A stretch of DNA of 64,000 bases from Castanea sativa. Its lineage: Eukaryota > Streptophyta > Magnoliopsida > Fagales > Fagaceae. The notes under the pieces are model-generated. The model had not been told where the DNA came from, did not search any database, and saw only the letters and a list, made by a program, of their open reading frames with translations. Both the position numbers and the translations under genes were made by a program. The stretch's first letter is position 1. Every line of letters starts with the position of its first letter. The stretch covers positions 56,666,636 through 56,730,635 of the forward strand of contig NC_134017.1 of assembly GCF_040712315.1 (NCBI RefSeq), written 5' to 3'. Below, one piece after another: positions 22,665-34,313 of the stretch.

Positions 22665-25216
22665 ATGCCTCCAAAGAAAGTATGGAAGAAAAAGGAGCCT
22701 CTTCCTCTTCCTCCTTCTCCTTCTGCTCCTTCTTCTTCATCTTCGAAGAAGCAAACTAAGAAAGTATGGAGGAAGAAAAAGGAGACCACCCAGAACTGGC
22801 TACAACTCCCAAGGGATGTGACGGCGTCGATTTTAAAGAGACTGGGCGCAGTCGAGATACCGGAGACCGCGCAGAAGGTGTGCATGCTGTAGCGCAGTCT
22901 CTGCCAAGACCCCTCCATGTGGCGCACCATCGACATGCGCAAAAGCTGCTGCAGACGTAGTCTCGGTGACCCCAGTAACATGCGATACTACCTCAAGAAG
23001 ATGTGCATTCACGCCATCGATCGCAGTTTCGGCCAGCTGCCAGATGTCTACATCGAGAACTTTGGCTCAGACGAGCTCCTCACCTACATTGCCGAAAGAT
23101 ACATTTTTTTTTTTTTTTTTTTTTGTCCATCTTGATTGGTGATATTTCTGTTTAATTTTGTTCTTTTTATTTGATTTTGGTGTAATTTGATTTGTTAAAG
23201 TATGAATTTTTATGTGTTTAAAATATCAATTTTTGTATGTATTATCAAGTTTTTTAAGTATTGGCATCAAATTAGTTTGACTATTGTTTTGGACCACTTG
23301 AACAAAGATCTCAACAGGTCACACCCATGACTGCTGTTGACTCTACCAGTTGTCCATATACCCCAAGCTTCCCCACACCTATTACTCTTCTTCAAAATTG
23401 ATCTCCTCTCTTGCCTCTTCAAAGTACCACAACCATTTCCTCAATAATACTTAATTGAAGAACACACTCGGCAGCTTGTTCACCCCTTAAATCCAACCTT
23501 TCCAAGCTATATTCAAACTATTGACCCTATACCAAAATCTATAGGTATTATTAAACTTTAAGCACACAAGTGACACCACAAGCACATGTATACAGATTGT
23601 TTCTAATTTTTCCCACGCCAACGATCACTTGTATCAAAGAGAGAAATAACTTGTTCCTTCTTTTCAGTAAAATTTGGGGTGCTATTAGTTTTGTCACTCT
23701 TCCACACAATAAGTGGTTGTTGCAACCACATTGAACCTTTTTGTTTTTGGATATTTAATGCACATTGAACCAAATATCAATTGACGAATTAAGTAATTTG
23801 CATCTTCAACAATTTGCAACAACATTGAACCCTTTTTTGTGGATGTTTGGGCAAGCTTGCTTATGTTGTTAGCTGACACATGGTCACAAGTACTTGGATT
23901 GATAGCTTCAAAGTTAGGTAGGAAGATTGGATGATTTGGACTAGAGAATGTTGCCAACTAGATATGTAGTTTTCTTTTCTTTCAAAGATTTGTGTGTATA
24001 CAATAGAAAATAGACAGCACACCAATACATTGCAGCCCTCCTATAGAATTATGAGTCACACTGGACTAGAGGTCCTAAAGAAAATTTCTTTGATGACTTA
24101 CTGCAGTTCACAATCTATATGGTGGATTCAAGCTATTTGCCTCCAATATAGAATTTGTAGCTGCAGAATTCTTCCACATCTCTGTATTGACTTGTCTGTT
24201 TGTAACTTCCAGTTCATTTTTTATCACATCCTTGGTATTTATGCAGTTCAAGTCAGCTTAGACGCCTTCGTCTTGTATGTTGCGATAGCATTTCAGAAAA
24301 GGCATTGAGGGAAGCGGCTGCAAAACTTCCATTATTGGACGAGCTGGGCATTACGCTTTTTTTATTGCCAAAAGAATCTCTGGAAGCTGTGGGGCACTGT
24401 TGTCCTCTTTTGAAATCATTGAAATGGAATCAGAAGTGGGATGCTGCTGACAAAGAGTGTGATGAGGAGGCAGTTGCCATTGCAAAGAACATGCCCGAAT
24501 TACACCACCTCCAGCTTATTGGAAATCAGCTGACGAATGACGGCTTGCAGGCCATACTTGATGGTTGTCCTCACCTTGAATCACTTGACTTAAGGAGATG
24601 TTTCAATGTCACTTTGTCAGGAAATTTGGGGAGAAGATGTGCTGAACGGATTAAAAGCTTGCGGCATCCCAATGATTCCATGGATGGCTATGAATTCCTT
24701 GCTGAACAGAACTTGTATCTTTCCAATGATTCCACTGATGACTATGAATTCCTTGATGACATTCATGATGATGATGGATCTTTTGATGATGACTCTGATG
24801 ACATTCATGATGAAGATGGATCTTTTGGTGATGACTATGAATTTGTTGCTGACATACATGATGATGATGGATCTTCTGATGAAGAATCCGGCCACATTGA
24901 AGAATCCGACGGCATTCATGATGATGACGGATCTTTTGATGATGACACAGACGACATTCATGATGATGATGTTTCTTTTGATGATGACTCTGATGACATT
25001 CATGATGATGATGGATCATTTGATGATGACTCCAACAACATTCATGATGATGACTCTGATGATGAATCTTTTGATGACGACCCCAATGATGATGGATCAT
25101 TTGATGATGACTCTGATAACAATCCCATCGACTCTGATGATGATGACTCTTTTGATGACAACCCCGATGATGATGAATCTTTTGATGATGACTCTGATAA
25201 CAATCCTATCTACTAG
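22665..25216 (+). pseudogene. F-box/LRR copy D: nonsense and splice-donor lesions, expanded acidic tail
   Basis: Exon 1 is 22665-23098 and exon 2 is 24247-25216. Exon 1 opens MPPKKVWKKKEPLPLPP with a Ser-rich linker and a second KKVWRKKKE, then F-box NWLQLPRDVTASILKRLG. TAG at 22890-22892 replaces the Trp codon of the conserved MLWRN. The frame is otherwise open to YIAER, but the donor reads AAAG|AT instead of AAAG|GT. Both lesions are G-to-A changes. Exon 2 is fully open: SSQLRRLRLVCC, LRRs (HHLQLIGNQLTNDGLQAIL, LESLDLRRCFNV), then about 150 residues of Asp-rich repeats. An F-box protein cannot be made from this sequence as it stands; a shorter LRR-only product from exon 2 is possible but unsupported. 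Confidence 0.85.
24755..25213 (+). repeat. coding minisatellite, 42-bp unit, Asp-rich tail
   Basis: Tandem units of about 42 bp encode DDIHDDDGSFDDDS and variants (DDIHDEDGSFGDD, DGIHDDDGSFDDDT, NNIHDDDSDDESF, NPDDDESFDDDSDN). About ten full or partial units stay in one frame with no stop. Copies C and F carry only one or two such units, so the array expanded in D. Confidence 0.9.
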
Positions 25217-26026
25217 TATTCAATTAATGACTTCAGAGGATTTTGGCTAGTCTTATTGTATAGTGCATCTACACAAAATGACTTTTGTGCTACACTTATT
25301 TTGAATATTTTGTATTAGGAGTACTTTGGTGATTAGATTTTTATTTATAGTCTCTAATTAACTAATATATCATATCCTTGACAATGCTATTCAGTAAACG
25401 TATCATTACATTTCAGAAACTCTTAAATTATCAAATAACCTTATAGCTGGACTTTTCTTTTGTTTTGTTATTTTATTTTTTATTATTATTATTATATTAT
25501 TTTTAAATTTTATAATTCGATAGTTACAACTTACAACAAGGAATGTGGGATTTGAATTTTGGATGTTATGAACACACGATAAAGTGCAAAATAGTTAAGT
25601 TACAATACTCTTGACTTATAAAATATTTTGGATCCATTGTATGACTAAATTTTATGTTAAACATCTTCTCAAAGAAAGATTTTATGTTAAGCAAATTTCA
25701 TAGCATCTTTTCCCATGATAATGCAATCACTTTTGTAACTTCTCATAATTTTTGCCTTCTTGGAGATAAATTTAATGGATTCACATTTTAATTATTTTTT
25801 TTTAAAACATGTTATTATACATTTTTATTAAACAAATAAAAAAAAACTCAGTGTTGTAAACATCCTTTTAAGTTTGTAGTAAGAAAAAATGCCACTCTAA
25901 TTGAGATTTTAGGCTTAAAAAAAAAAAAATACTAAAACTAAGTTTAAAAGCAAGGTTTAGAGCATATCATTGAAAACATCATGTCTCTTGCTTAGATTTT
26001 ATTCTTTGTGATTTTAATTGGGCCTA
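25217..26026. other. 3' flank of copy D, no gene seen
   Basis: Family-type 3' flank (CACAAAATGACTTTTGTGCT, ATTTTGAATATTTTGTATTAG) followed by AT-rich sequence. Confidence 0.5.
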
Positions 26027-26031
26027 CTCAT

Positions 26032-28002
26032 TGTGTGGGTCTTTTTTGCAAGTGTTGGGCTGGGCCGCCTACCGCTACACTAGGCCCAAGGTTTTATGGA
26101 TCGAGGAGTTGGCACTGGTCTGAGAGCAAACCTTCTTGGTCCGGGTTGTGCACAAACAATGCCCTTGTTAGTCAGGTCTTGATCATGCACTTAAGGTAGA
26201 CAGAACTACCACGTTAACTACAGCAGACAGATATAGTAAAGACAATAATAGAAATTTAAGCAAAATAACTAGTGGCCCTTAATGAAGGGTGCCCATTTTA
26301 CACGATGGTAACAAAATAATGAGTATTAGATGGAGAATAAGGAGCGTATTAAAGAAACAAATGTCAGTCTGCCGCGTTAAGCTGTTCCACGGAGTTTGTG
26401 TCAAGAAGGGAAACCACTCCTTCAACGCGACTAATCTCTTTGAGGAAAAAATTAGCTGCTTTGAAGGAATGGGCCTAAGTGACTTGGGTTGAATGAAGTT
26501 TCTTCCTTTTGCTATCAAAGGGCATGGGTTGGAAAGGGAAATGGAGATTAACCCATTCGATGCATGCCAATCACTCTATTCCCTATGTTTCTTTCTTACT
26601 TATTTTTCTCTGTTTTCTTTTGTTTTTCTTTCTTGTTTTTACTCTCTTTTTATTCTTTCTCTCTTATTCGTCTTGTTTCTCTCGCTCCCCTGATTTTTGT
26701 GATTCTAGAGACTATCTTACAGAGGTTTTTTCCCCGTTCCTCATTCCGTCGTTCCCCCCTCTAGCCGTGCACAGTAGGACTACTTATATATGGCCAGTCG
26801 TGCTTGGCTTTTTACCATTTTAGCCCTTAACCGTTTTTGTCTGGCATGGGTTCCTTTGCCGACCATCACTGACTGATCAGTCACCCAACCAGCGCCCCTC
26901 CGCCTCAGTCAAAGAAGGTTTTTTTTGTTTTGCTTGTTCCTTGTGGCATTCTTACCTACCACGGTGTAAATACTCTCCTTCTCTCTACCTCTCTCGGCAT
27001 GCACCTGATGGTTCCCACCTAACTTTACCTCTTTTGGGTTGTATGTCATTCCAGCAGAACACTGCTTCCAAAAGGGCTTGAGTAGGAAACACAAAAATGG
27101 GTCTTTCTCCCTTCCTACCGCCAGACCATACCCCCTTACCTCTGACCCATGACCTCACCATCTCCTGTATTGGCTGGGTATAAGCTGGTGAAGCGTGGGC
27201 CTTGCGCGTGCCTTGCCTTCATGCTTGTTCAAAATTCTGTCTGCTGCTCATCTGTCTGCCGCGGTCTAAATATCAAACTGCCCAGTTTGCTGCTTGTTTT
27301 TGGCTTCTTTCGACATTGGTTGTTTCGCCTGACTCTTCATTTATGGCCTGCATCTCCTAAGGGCTGGGCCTTGCTTGGTTGTGGGCCATTCCAAGCCTTT
27401 ATTCCCAGCTTCTGTTACTTGCTTCCTACCTCATAGTTTTGTTGTGCCTGCCGTAAGGTCTACTTGACCCAAGCCTGCTGGGCCATTTTAGACATTTTTT
27501 GTTTATTCTTTCTTCGAAGGCCCAATGATCTCACTAGGCCCTTTGCTACTCACGGGCTGCCATTGTCCCGTCTACTTTCATTTGGGCGTCCTTGGCCTAC
27601 TTACTCTCTTGGGCATCCTTGGTCCTTTTTTTCAATTTAAATGTTTCCCATAGGCTTTTACTAACTTCTTGGGCTTCTTCAGCCCAAGTATTTCTCACAT
27701 TTCCCTTGGAGCTCATGAGTTTTCCATAGCCCCTTACTTTCTTTACTTGCACTACTTTGGGCCTACGGTAGCAGCCGTGACCCATTCTCACTTCTCCACA
27801 TCCATATAGCTCATGGGTTTGATGTTACTTTCTTCCGGGCCTTTTTAGGCCCACTTACTTCCTCAGGATCTATTTATTTGCTTTTTTAGACCCACTATTC
27901 GTTATTCCTGTCACTTAACTTAATAACATTCCATACTACTTTTTTTTTCCCATGACTTTAGGCCTGCTTCCCTGCTGGGTTCGTAAAAAATGAGCATCTA
28001 CA
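26032..28002. mobile_element. solo LTR, ~1.97 kb, with perfect 5-bp target duplication
   Basis: Starts TGTGTGGGTCTTTTTTGC and ends AAAATGAGCATCTACA (TG..CA), flanked by CTCAT at 26027-26031 and 28003-28007. No internal gag/pol coding and no second LTR. The composition (frequent GGGCCY stretches, pyrimidine runs, a TATATATGG at about 26787) differs sharply from both flanks. It is what remains after recombination between the two LTRs of a large retrotransposon; the family cannot be told from the LTR alone. Confidence 0.85.
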
Positions 28003-28200
28003 CTCATAAGCAAATTTTGTGTCTCATGAATTGAAAAGATGGGTTTTGAAAGCTTTCTTTTGTTTCCTTATAAAGCCCATTGTTATTTTTTGAAATTGAA
28101 AAAAAAAAAAAACCATATTAATAATTTTTTTTTTGTTTTACCATATTAATATTATTTAAATAAAATAAATTATTATAAAAAAAAAAAAAAAAAAGCCAAC

Positions 28201-28217
28201 CCGCCCGATTGTATAGG
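28201..28217 (+). promoter_or_regulatory. conserved upstream block of gene E
   Basis: CCGCCCGATTGTATAGG, followed by TATA-like ACATATACTGATATAC (about 28246) and a telo-box AAACCCTAG (28342-28350) before the ATG at 28386. Same order as in copy D. Confidence 0.55.
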
Positions 28218-28385
28218 CATTTAAAAAAAAAAAAACGTGTTAAGCCATACATATACTGATATACATAACTTTCCATATCCACTTTCTTTCATTCTCTCTC
28301 AAAATCTCATTTCCCAGAAACTACAGTACACACCAAATCCAAAACCCTAGAAATTTCAATTCTCGCCGCCGAACCCAAAATCCAA

Positions 28386-31300
28386 ATGCAGAAATTCAAA
28401 TTCCGAGACAATCCCAATCCGAAAGTGCCTCAAAAGAAAGTATGGAAGAAAAAGGAGCCTACTCCTTCTTCTTCTTCTTCTACTTCTTCGAAAAAGCAAA
28501 CTAAGAAAGTGTGGAGGAAAAAGGAGATTCCACGGAACTGGCTGGATCTCCCGAGGGACGTGACGGAGTCGATCCTCCAGAGACTCGGCTCGGTCGAGAT
28601 CCTCAAGACCGCGGAGAAGGTGTGCACGCTGTGGCGCAATATCTGCAAAGAACCTTCCATGTGGCGCGACATCAACATGATTAATCTCTACTACTGGGAA
28701 GGCGGGTCATCCGACCCCCTGAAGATGTGCCACAACGCTGTCGATCGCAGCTGTGGCCAATTGCGAGCTATCAACATTGAGTACGTCGCTAACGATGAAC
28801 TCCTCAATTATATCGCCCAAAGGTAACTTCTTCTTCTTTTTTTTTTTTTTGTGTATTTTCAGTTTTTGATATATGGGTTTTTTTGAATTATGGCTGACTT
28901 TGTAATTTGGGGTATCCGTAATTTTATTTTATTTTGTGCATCCTAGCTTTAAGGTTGGTGTTTACCCATGAATTAGGAGTCCAAGTCCTAATAGATATTA
29001 CTCAAGAGCAAGGTAGTCGAAGGCGAAAGAGGCCTTGTATCGCCTGAGGTGGGAGGTGACAAAAAGGCGCTAGCCCGAGTAAAGCAAGGCGCCACATTCT
29101 CAATATATTTATTATAAATATAGAACTTAAATCATATGTACGTAGTGTATTATAATATTATAATGAAATGTTTTTCAATGTGTAGCATGAAGATATTAGG
29201 TCTATCAAATTATTTCAAAATAGGATTAACATGGTTTATGCTCTACTAGTTAGTTTAGTTAGTTCTAACATTATGATTTACAACAAGCTTCAATATAACT
29301 ATAAGTCTTACAAAACAAATTTGTAAATTAATTTAACTAACAATAGGTTTATAACATGCCATTTGAAATTGATAATTTAAAAATAGGTTTCACAACAAAC
29401 TTGTTATTAAAAAAAAAAAAAAAAAAAAATTGAGGCTCTCGCCTTAGCACCTTTTTCATAGCTTAAGGTGGTTGCCTTGCTCGCCTAGACTCTAAAGGCA
29501 AGCGCCTCACTAAAGGCACCTCACCTTAGAGCCTTTAAGGCGCCTTAGTGGCACCTCACCTCACCCAGGTGCCTAGGCAAGTGCCCGGCTCGCCTTTGAC
29601 TACACTGCACAAGAGATATTCAGATTTTGATAATAGGAATTATGTTGTGTTATTGAAATTATGCATGAGTAGAGTGTGTCTCTCTCTATCACAGCCTCTG
29701 AATAGCCCAAAGTTTTCTCTTTTGTTCTCTCTTTTTTGATTTTGAATAATGTACATGAATAATGTGTTTATGTCACGTGATGTATTTTTCTTTACTTGTT
29801 TTATAACTAAGTCATTTGTTGAACTCATTGCTCAATTCTTTTTTTAATATATATAACTTGTTTGTATTTTTTTTTATATTAATTATTTTAGTAACTATAA
29901 AATGTATGAAATAATAAGTCTCAAGTCTACAATTCAACTAATGAACTGGTAGTGGACTCAATAAAGCAGTGAAATAGTCTTTTAATCAGGTCAATTGTTG
30001 GTTCTTTTTTGATAACTATGCAAGGTACTCCTACTTATAAAAAATAATCAATGTTTACATACAAAAAAAAAAAATAAAGGGATTGAATTCAATTGTGCCT
30101 ATTCTTTTGGACCACTTGAATAAAGATCTCAAGTGTTGGATTTCAACTCAGAGTCTCTGGCTCAGTAACAATTAGCTCCACTCTATTAAAGATGCCACTA
30201 TTCCTTTTCCTCCAAATTATCCACACATTAGGCAAAGATGTGTGCCTTCCGGACAAATGAACTCCTATGCTTTTCAAAGCAGCTTCTCCAGCCAAAAAGA
30301 ACAACGATAACCCTCTTAGGCTGTTAGGTGTCATGACTGTATTCCAAACATTGCAAATGGGTCAACAAATGATCCATTGTTTTGCTTGTTACATTTGCAC
30401 AATACAACACTAATATATGGAAGTTGTCCCTCTTTTTATGAGATTGTCCCTTGTCTAGCTTTTTTACCAAGCTGCTGTCCACAAAAAACAAAAGGCCAAA
30501 TTACAAATTACAAATTGCACCCACAAATTTTGTTCCTCTCCATTGTCCATTGACCCTGAGCTTCTCCTAACCAATCAATCTTTTTCAAAATTGATCTCTT
30601 GCCTCTTTAAAGTACCACAACCATTTCCCTAGATAATGCTTGATTGTTAAAAAAAAAAAAAACCCTATATTTTATCGGAGAACACACAACAGCTTGTTCA
30701 CCCCTTAAATCCAACCTTTCCAAGCTATATTCAAACTACAGACCCTAGACCTAAATCTACAAGTATTATAACCTTTAAGCACACCACAAGCACATGTATA
30801 CAGGTTGTTTCTAATTTGTCCTACACCAATGATCACTTATATCAAAGAGAGAAATGACTTACCTTGTTCTTTCTTCTTCAGTAAAATTTGGGGTGTCATT
30901 AGTTTTGTCACTCTTGCACACAATGATTGGTTGTTGCAACCACATTGAACCCCAATTTTTTGGATATTTAATGCATATTGAACCAAATATCAATTGACGA
31001 ATAAAGTAATTTGCACCTCCCACAATTTGTCGTGTGTCTTGGATCAAATGATCAGATTGACTGTTCAAACTACCTTTGCATAATAATGTCTATTGTTCAA
31101 CAATCACTACATATGGCCTCCCTTCTTAATGTTTAAATCAAGGAATAAAAAATGCTTGAGGCTTTGGGTGTAATTATTGCAGCAGTGACTTAAAGGGGGC
31201 TGAGGAGTACATATATATCCTTTATTTTCCATATAAGAGTTACAAACTTGGAATAGTTTGCTTGTTTTTTATATTTGGGCTTATGTTGTTAACTGATGGT

Positions 31301-32368
31301 CACAAGTGCTTGGATTGATAGCTTCAAATTCAGGAGGAAGCTTGGGTGATTTGGCCTAGATAATGTTCCCAACTAGATACGTTGTTTTCTTTTCCTTGAA
31401 CAATTTTTCTGTGTACAGTAGACGTACTGCAGTTCACAATCTTTCCACATTTTTGTGTTTACATGTCCGTTTAGGAAAAAGTTTGGCTCCAAGCATGTTT
31501 GGAGCTATCTTATCAACCTACTATGTGACAATTAAAAAGACCATTCGAATGTTGTTTTAGCCATATTACTTTTTTAATGAGTCATGTGACTTGTTTAAAT
31601 AATACACATAGATAGTCTTATAATTTGTCATAATAGGTTGAAAAAGATAGCTTCAAATAGTATGGAGCCAAACTTTGTCCGTCTGTTTATAACTGCTGGT
31701 TCATTTTTATTTATTTATCACATCCTTGGTATTTTTGCAGTTCGAGTCAGCTCAGACGCCTTCGACTCTTTGATTGTTATGAAATTACAGATGAGGGATT
31801 GATTGAAATGGTTGAAAAACTTCCATTATTGGAGGAGCTGGACATTACGATTTCTACACTGTCACTGTCAGAAGAAACTATTGAAGCTGTGGGGCGCCAT
31901 TGTCCTCATTTGAAATCATTCAAATGGAACCATGAGGAGTATAGATTCCCTCACATACAATGTGATGAGGAGGCAGTTGCTATTGCAAAGAACATGCCCG
32001 AACTGCGCCACCTCCAGCTTGTTGGAAATAGGCTGACAAATGATGGCTTGCAGGCCATACTAGACAATTGTCCTCACCTTGAATCACTTGACCTAAGGAA
32101 ATGTTTCAATGTCACTCTGTCTGGAGATTTGGGAAGAAGGTGTGCACGGATTAAAAACTTGCAGCTTCCCAATGATTCCACTAATGACTCTGTATTCATT
32201 GTTGAAACTTCTGGTAATGGATCTTTTGAGGAAGACCTTCCGTTTTGGATGTTGGATGCAGATGACCTCTCTGATGATTATGAGTATTACTACGACAGCG
32301 ATATCTCCTATGATGATTACTTTTCAAAATACAATGAGGATTGGGAGTATATTGTAAGACCTTTCTGA
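28386..32368 (+). CDS. F-box/LRR protein, SKIP19/FBL23-like, copy E
   Basis: Predicted two exons, 28386-28822 and 31741-32368 (AAAG|GTAACT donor, TTTTTGCAG acceptor, phase 2), 354 residues, the longest intact member. The head has two KKVW(K/R)KKE motifs separated by a Ser/Thr run (residues 17-47). The F-box is at about 52-93 (WLDLPRDVTESILQRLGSVEIL, EKVCTLWRNICKEPSMW). LRRs: SSQLRRLRLFDCYEITDEGL, KLPLLEELDI, LRHLQLVGNRLTNDGLQAIL, LESLDLRKCFNV. The tail is Asp/Tyr-rich (DDLSDDYEYYYDS) and ends VRPF. Beyond the stop, codons for a gene F-like tail (FSYDDFTEY) lie in another frame, so a frameshift shortened and duplicated the tail. The 2918-bp intron carries a hAT MITE, a LINE relic and a Mutator-type MITE. 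Expected role: SCF substrate receptor. Confidence 0.88.
29009..29607. mobile_element. hAT-type MITE (GCGCC-rich) in intron of gene E
   Basis: 599 bp. The ends CAAGGTAGTCGAAGGCGA and, on the right, TCGCCTTTGACTACACTG are imperfect inverted repeats with CA..TG termini. Flanks CTCAAGAG (29001-29008) and CACAAGAG (29608-29615) are an 8-bp duplication with one mismatch, typical of hAT. Subterminal AAGGCGCC/GGCGCCTT-type motifs recur in both orientations around an AT-rich core. No transposase. Confidence 0.8.
30107..30430 (-). pseudogene. LINE zf-RVT relic in intron of gene E
   Basis: Minus strand: a TSKTMDHLLTH-like stretch, then LPNVWIIWRKRNSGIFNRVEL, the WxIWRxRN signature of the plant LINE 3' domain. 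It shares its flank (GGACCACTTGAAYAAAGATC) with the introns of A, B and D, so the insertion predates at least part of the array's duplication. Confidence 0.65.
31474..31680. mobile_element. Mutator-type MITE in intron of gene E
   Basis: 207 bp with ~60-bp inverted ends (GGAAAAAGTTTGGCTCC and, reversed, GGACAAAGTTTGGCTCC). Flanks GTCCGTTTA (31465-31473) and GTCTGTTTA (31681-31689) form a 9-bp duplication with one mismatch. The introns of A, C and D show the empty site (CTTGTCTGTTTATAACTGC in A). Confidence 0.85.
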
Positions 32369-33239
32369 TGATTATGGGTATCAAAGATTCTCGGGGTACA
32401 CCAATTTCTCCTATGATGATTTCACTGAGTATCAAAACTTCGAAATTATATTTTTTGACTAGTCCTTTTGTAAAGTGCGCATCTAACCAAAATGACTTAT
32501 TATGTGCTCTGCATTTCAGTATTAGCTACCAATATTTTGAATTTTATTTAGACATGAAGTTTGAACTTATATAGCTTCTAATAAACTAATATTAATACAT
32601 CCTAATTATGCAAATTCCGTCGTTCAGTAAAAGTAACGTGACATTTTGGCAAGTCTTAAATTAATACTATATAACTTTGTATGTGGACCTTTGGAAGGGG
32701 GTAAAAATAGAGTTGAAAAAAAATGGTGTAATAACATCTCCTAGTTGGATTTATTATATATATATAATATTAGGATCCGTCCTGTGACTAGTTGATATGT
32801 TTAAGCAAACTTCATAAGGCCTACAATTCTTAGAAATCTATTATCGTGTAAAGTTCTCTCTTTTTTTTTCTTTTTCTTTTTTTTCCTTTTTTTTTTTTGT
32901 TGTCTTTCTAATTCAGTGAAGAGTAATTCTTAAGTACTTTTAGAATTTGAAAAATGACACTTTCTCCTTTCATATTTATGATAAAGTTTACTCATTAAAT
33001 TTATGGTGGGAGTCTACTATGAATGTGAGAAGAGGAAACATTATTTCTCTGTACTCCAAAAATACTTAAAAACTTTCCATTAATGAAAGTATAAGATATT
33101 ACATATTGCACTTTATATTTGGTTTGATAAATAATGTAACTTTATTGAAAAAACGTTCTATATTATGGGACCATTTACAATCAAACTCTCAAATTAAACG
33201 ATGAATTTTTTTTTTTTTTGAGAACACGGTGAATGATTA
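32369..33239. other. 3' flank of gene E, no gene seen
   Basis: Family-type 3' flank to about 32860, then AT-rich sequence with poly-T runs. Confidence 0.5.
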
Positions 33240-33382
33240 AGCAAAGATGCAATCAAATCATTGTCAGGTTGAATCATCTTAGAGTCCATCTAGATTTTAG
33301 GCTAGCTTTATGCAAAGATGCAATCAGATCATTGTCGGGTTGAATCATCTTATAGTCCATCTAGATTTTAGGCTAGCTTTAT
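33240..33382. repeat. tandem duplication, ~72 bp x 2
   Basis: Two adjacent copies running from GCAAAGATGCAATCARATCA to TTTTAGGCTAGCTTTAT, with three or four differences. 33383-34112 beyond it is AT-rich without coding signal. Confidence 0.92.
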
Positions 33383-34112
33383 GTTATTAACGTCCGGTTC
33401 GTGGAGGAGTATTTTAATTTGGGCATTGATTATTGAACACTGTTAATGTAAATCAATCGTTTAACATTTTAAATATGACAAAGTGTACATTAACGAGTTT
33501 ATGACTTCCTAGTCTTATAACACGCGCTTCATGCATGCAATGAGGTTTTTATGTTTTTATTTTATAATGTCATAATTTTTCATTTATTCAAATTTGAGAT
33601 TTACACGTTTTCTTATTAATATTATGCATATAGAATTACTAATGCAACTAGGAGTGTCATGAGATTAGTTTAAAAAAATGAACAAATATTACACATTTAT
33701 TTTGTAGCAAAAAAAAAGTTTTTATTTTATATATATAATTTTTTTTGAAAATTTAATTTATAAGTGGATAAAACAATTTGAAAATAAATTGAAGAGTGAC
33801 TTTATTTTTTAGGTAATACTTTAATGGAAGTTAGAGTTGTATTTTTACAAGATTGTTCTTTAATTTTATATCTATTTAAATATATGAGTGTAAGGTCATT
33901 TTTAAAAAAAATCATAATTAAAAAAAATTTCTTAAATAGTAATATAGATAAAACTTATAATTCAATTAATTATCACATTTTAGTATGTATTGAAATCTCC
34001 CTCCCGTTACGAGTATTCAATTATCAAAAATATTGTTAAGGTTTTTTTTTTAATTAATTAAAAGATTATTTAGAAACTATTATTTATATATAAAATAAAA
34101 AAAAATCAAAAC

Positions 34113-34128
34113 TGCCCGATTGTACAGG
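34113..34128 (+). promoter_or_regulatory. conserved upstream block of gene F
   Basis: TGCCCGATTGTACAGG, 185 bp before the ATG. A telo-box AAACCCTAG lies at 34212-34220. No clear TATA box follows. Confidence 0.5.
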
Positions 34129-34313
34129 ATTTTAAAAAAATCGTGGCAAGTCATATCCCTCCTTCATTTTTAATTCAATTGAGTCAAAATTCTCAAACAC
34201 ACCCAAATTCCAAACCCTAGAAAATCCCATTTTCCATTTTCCATTTTCCACTCTGCGAGAGTGGAAAACGAAACCAGAATTTCCCCTCAGTATGTAAAAT
34301 CTGAACCACAAAA

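Noticed and set aside
24606..25250. 214-codon Met/Leu-rich open frame and antisense His-rich frames over the acidic repeat
   Set aside because: Alternative frames of the GAT/GAC repeat; the Asp-rich frame continues the conserved LRR exon.
26493..27436. Open frames inside the solo LTR
   Set aside because: Overlapping Phe/Leu/Ser-rich frames in LTR sequence, no protein match recognised.
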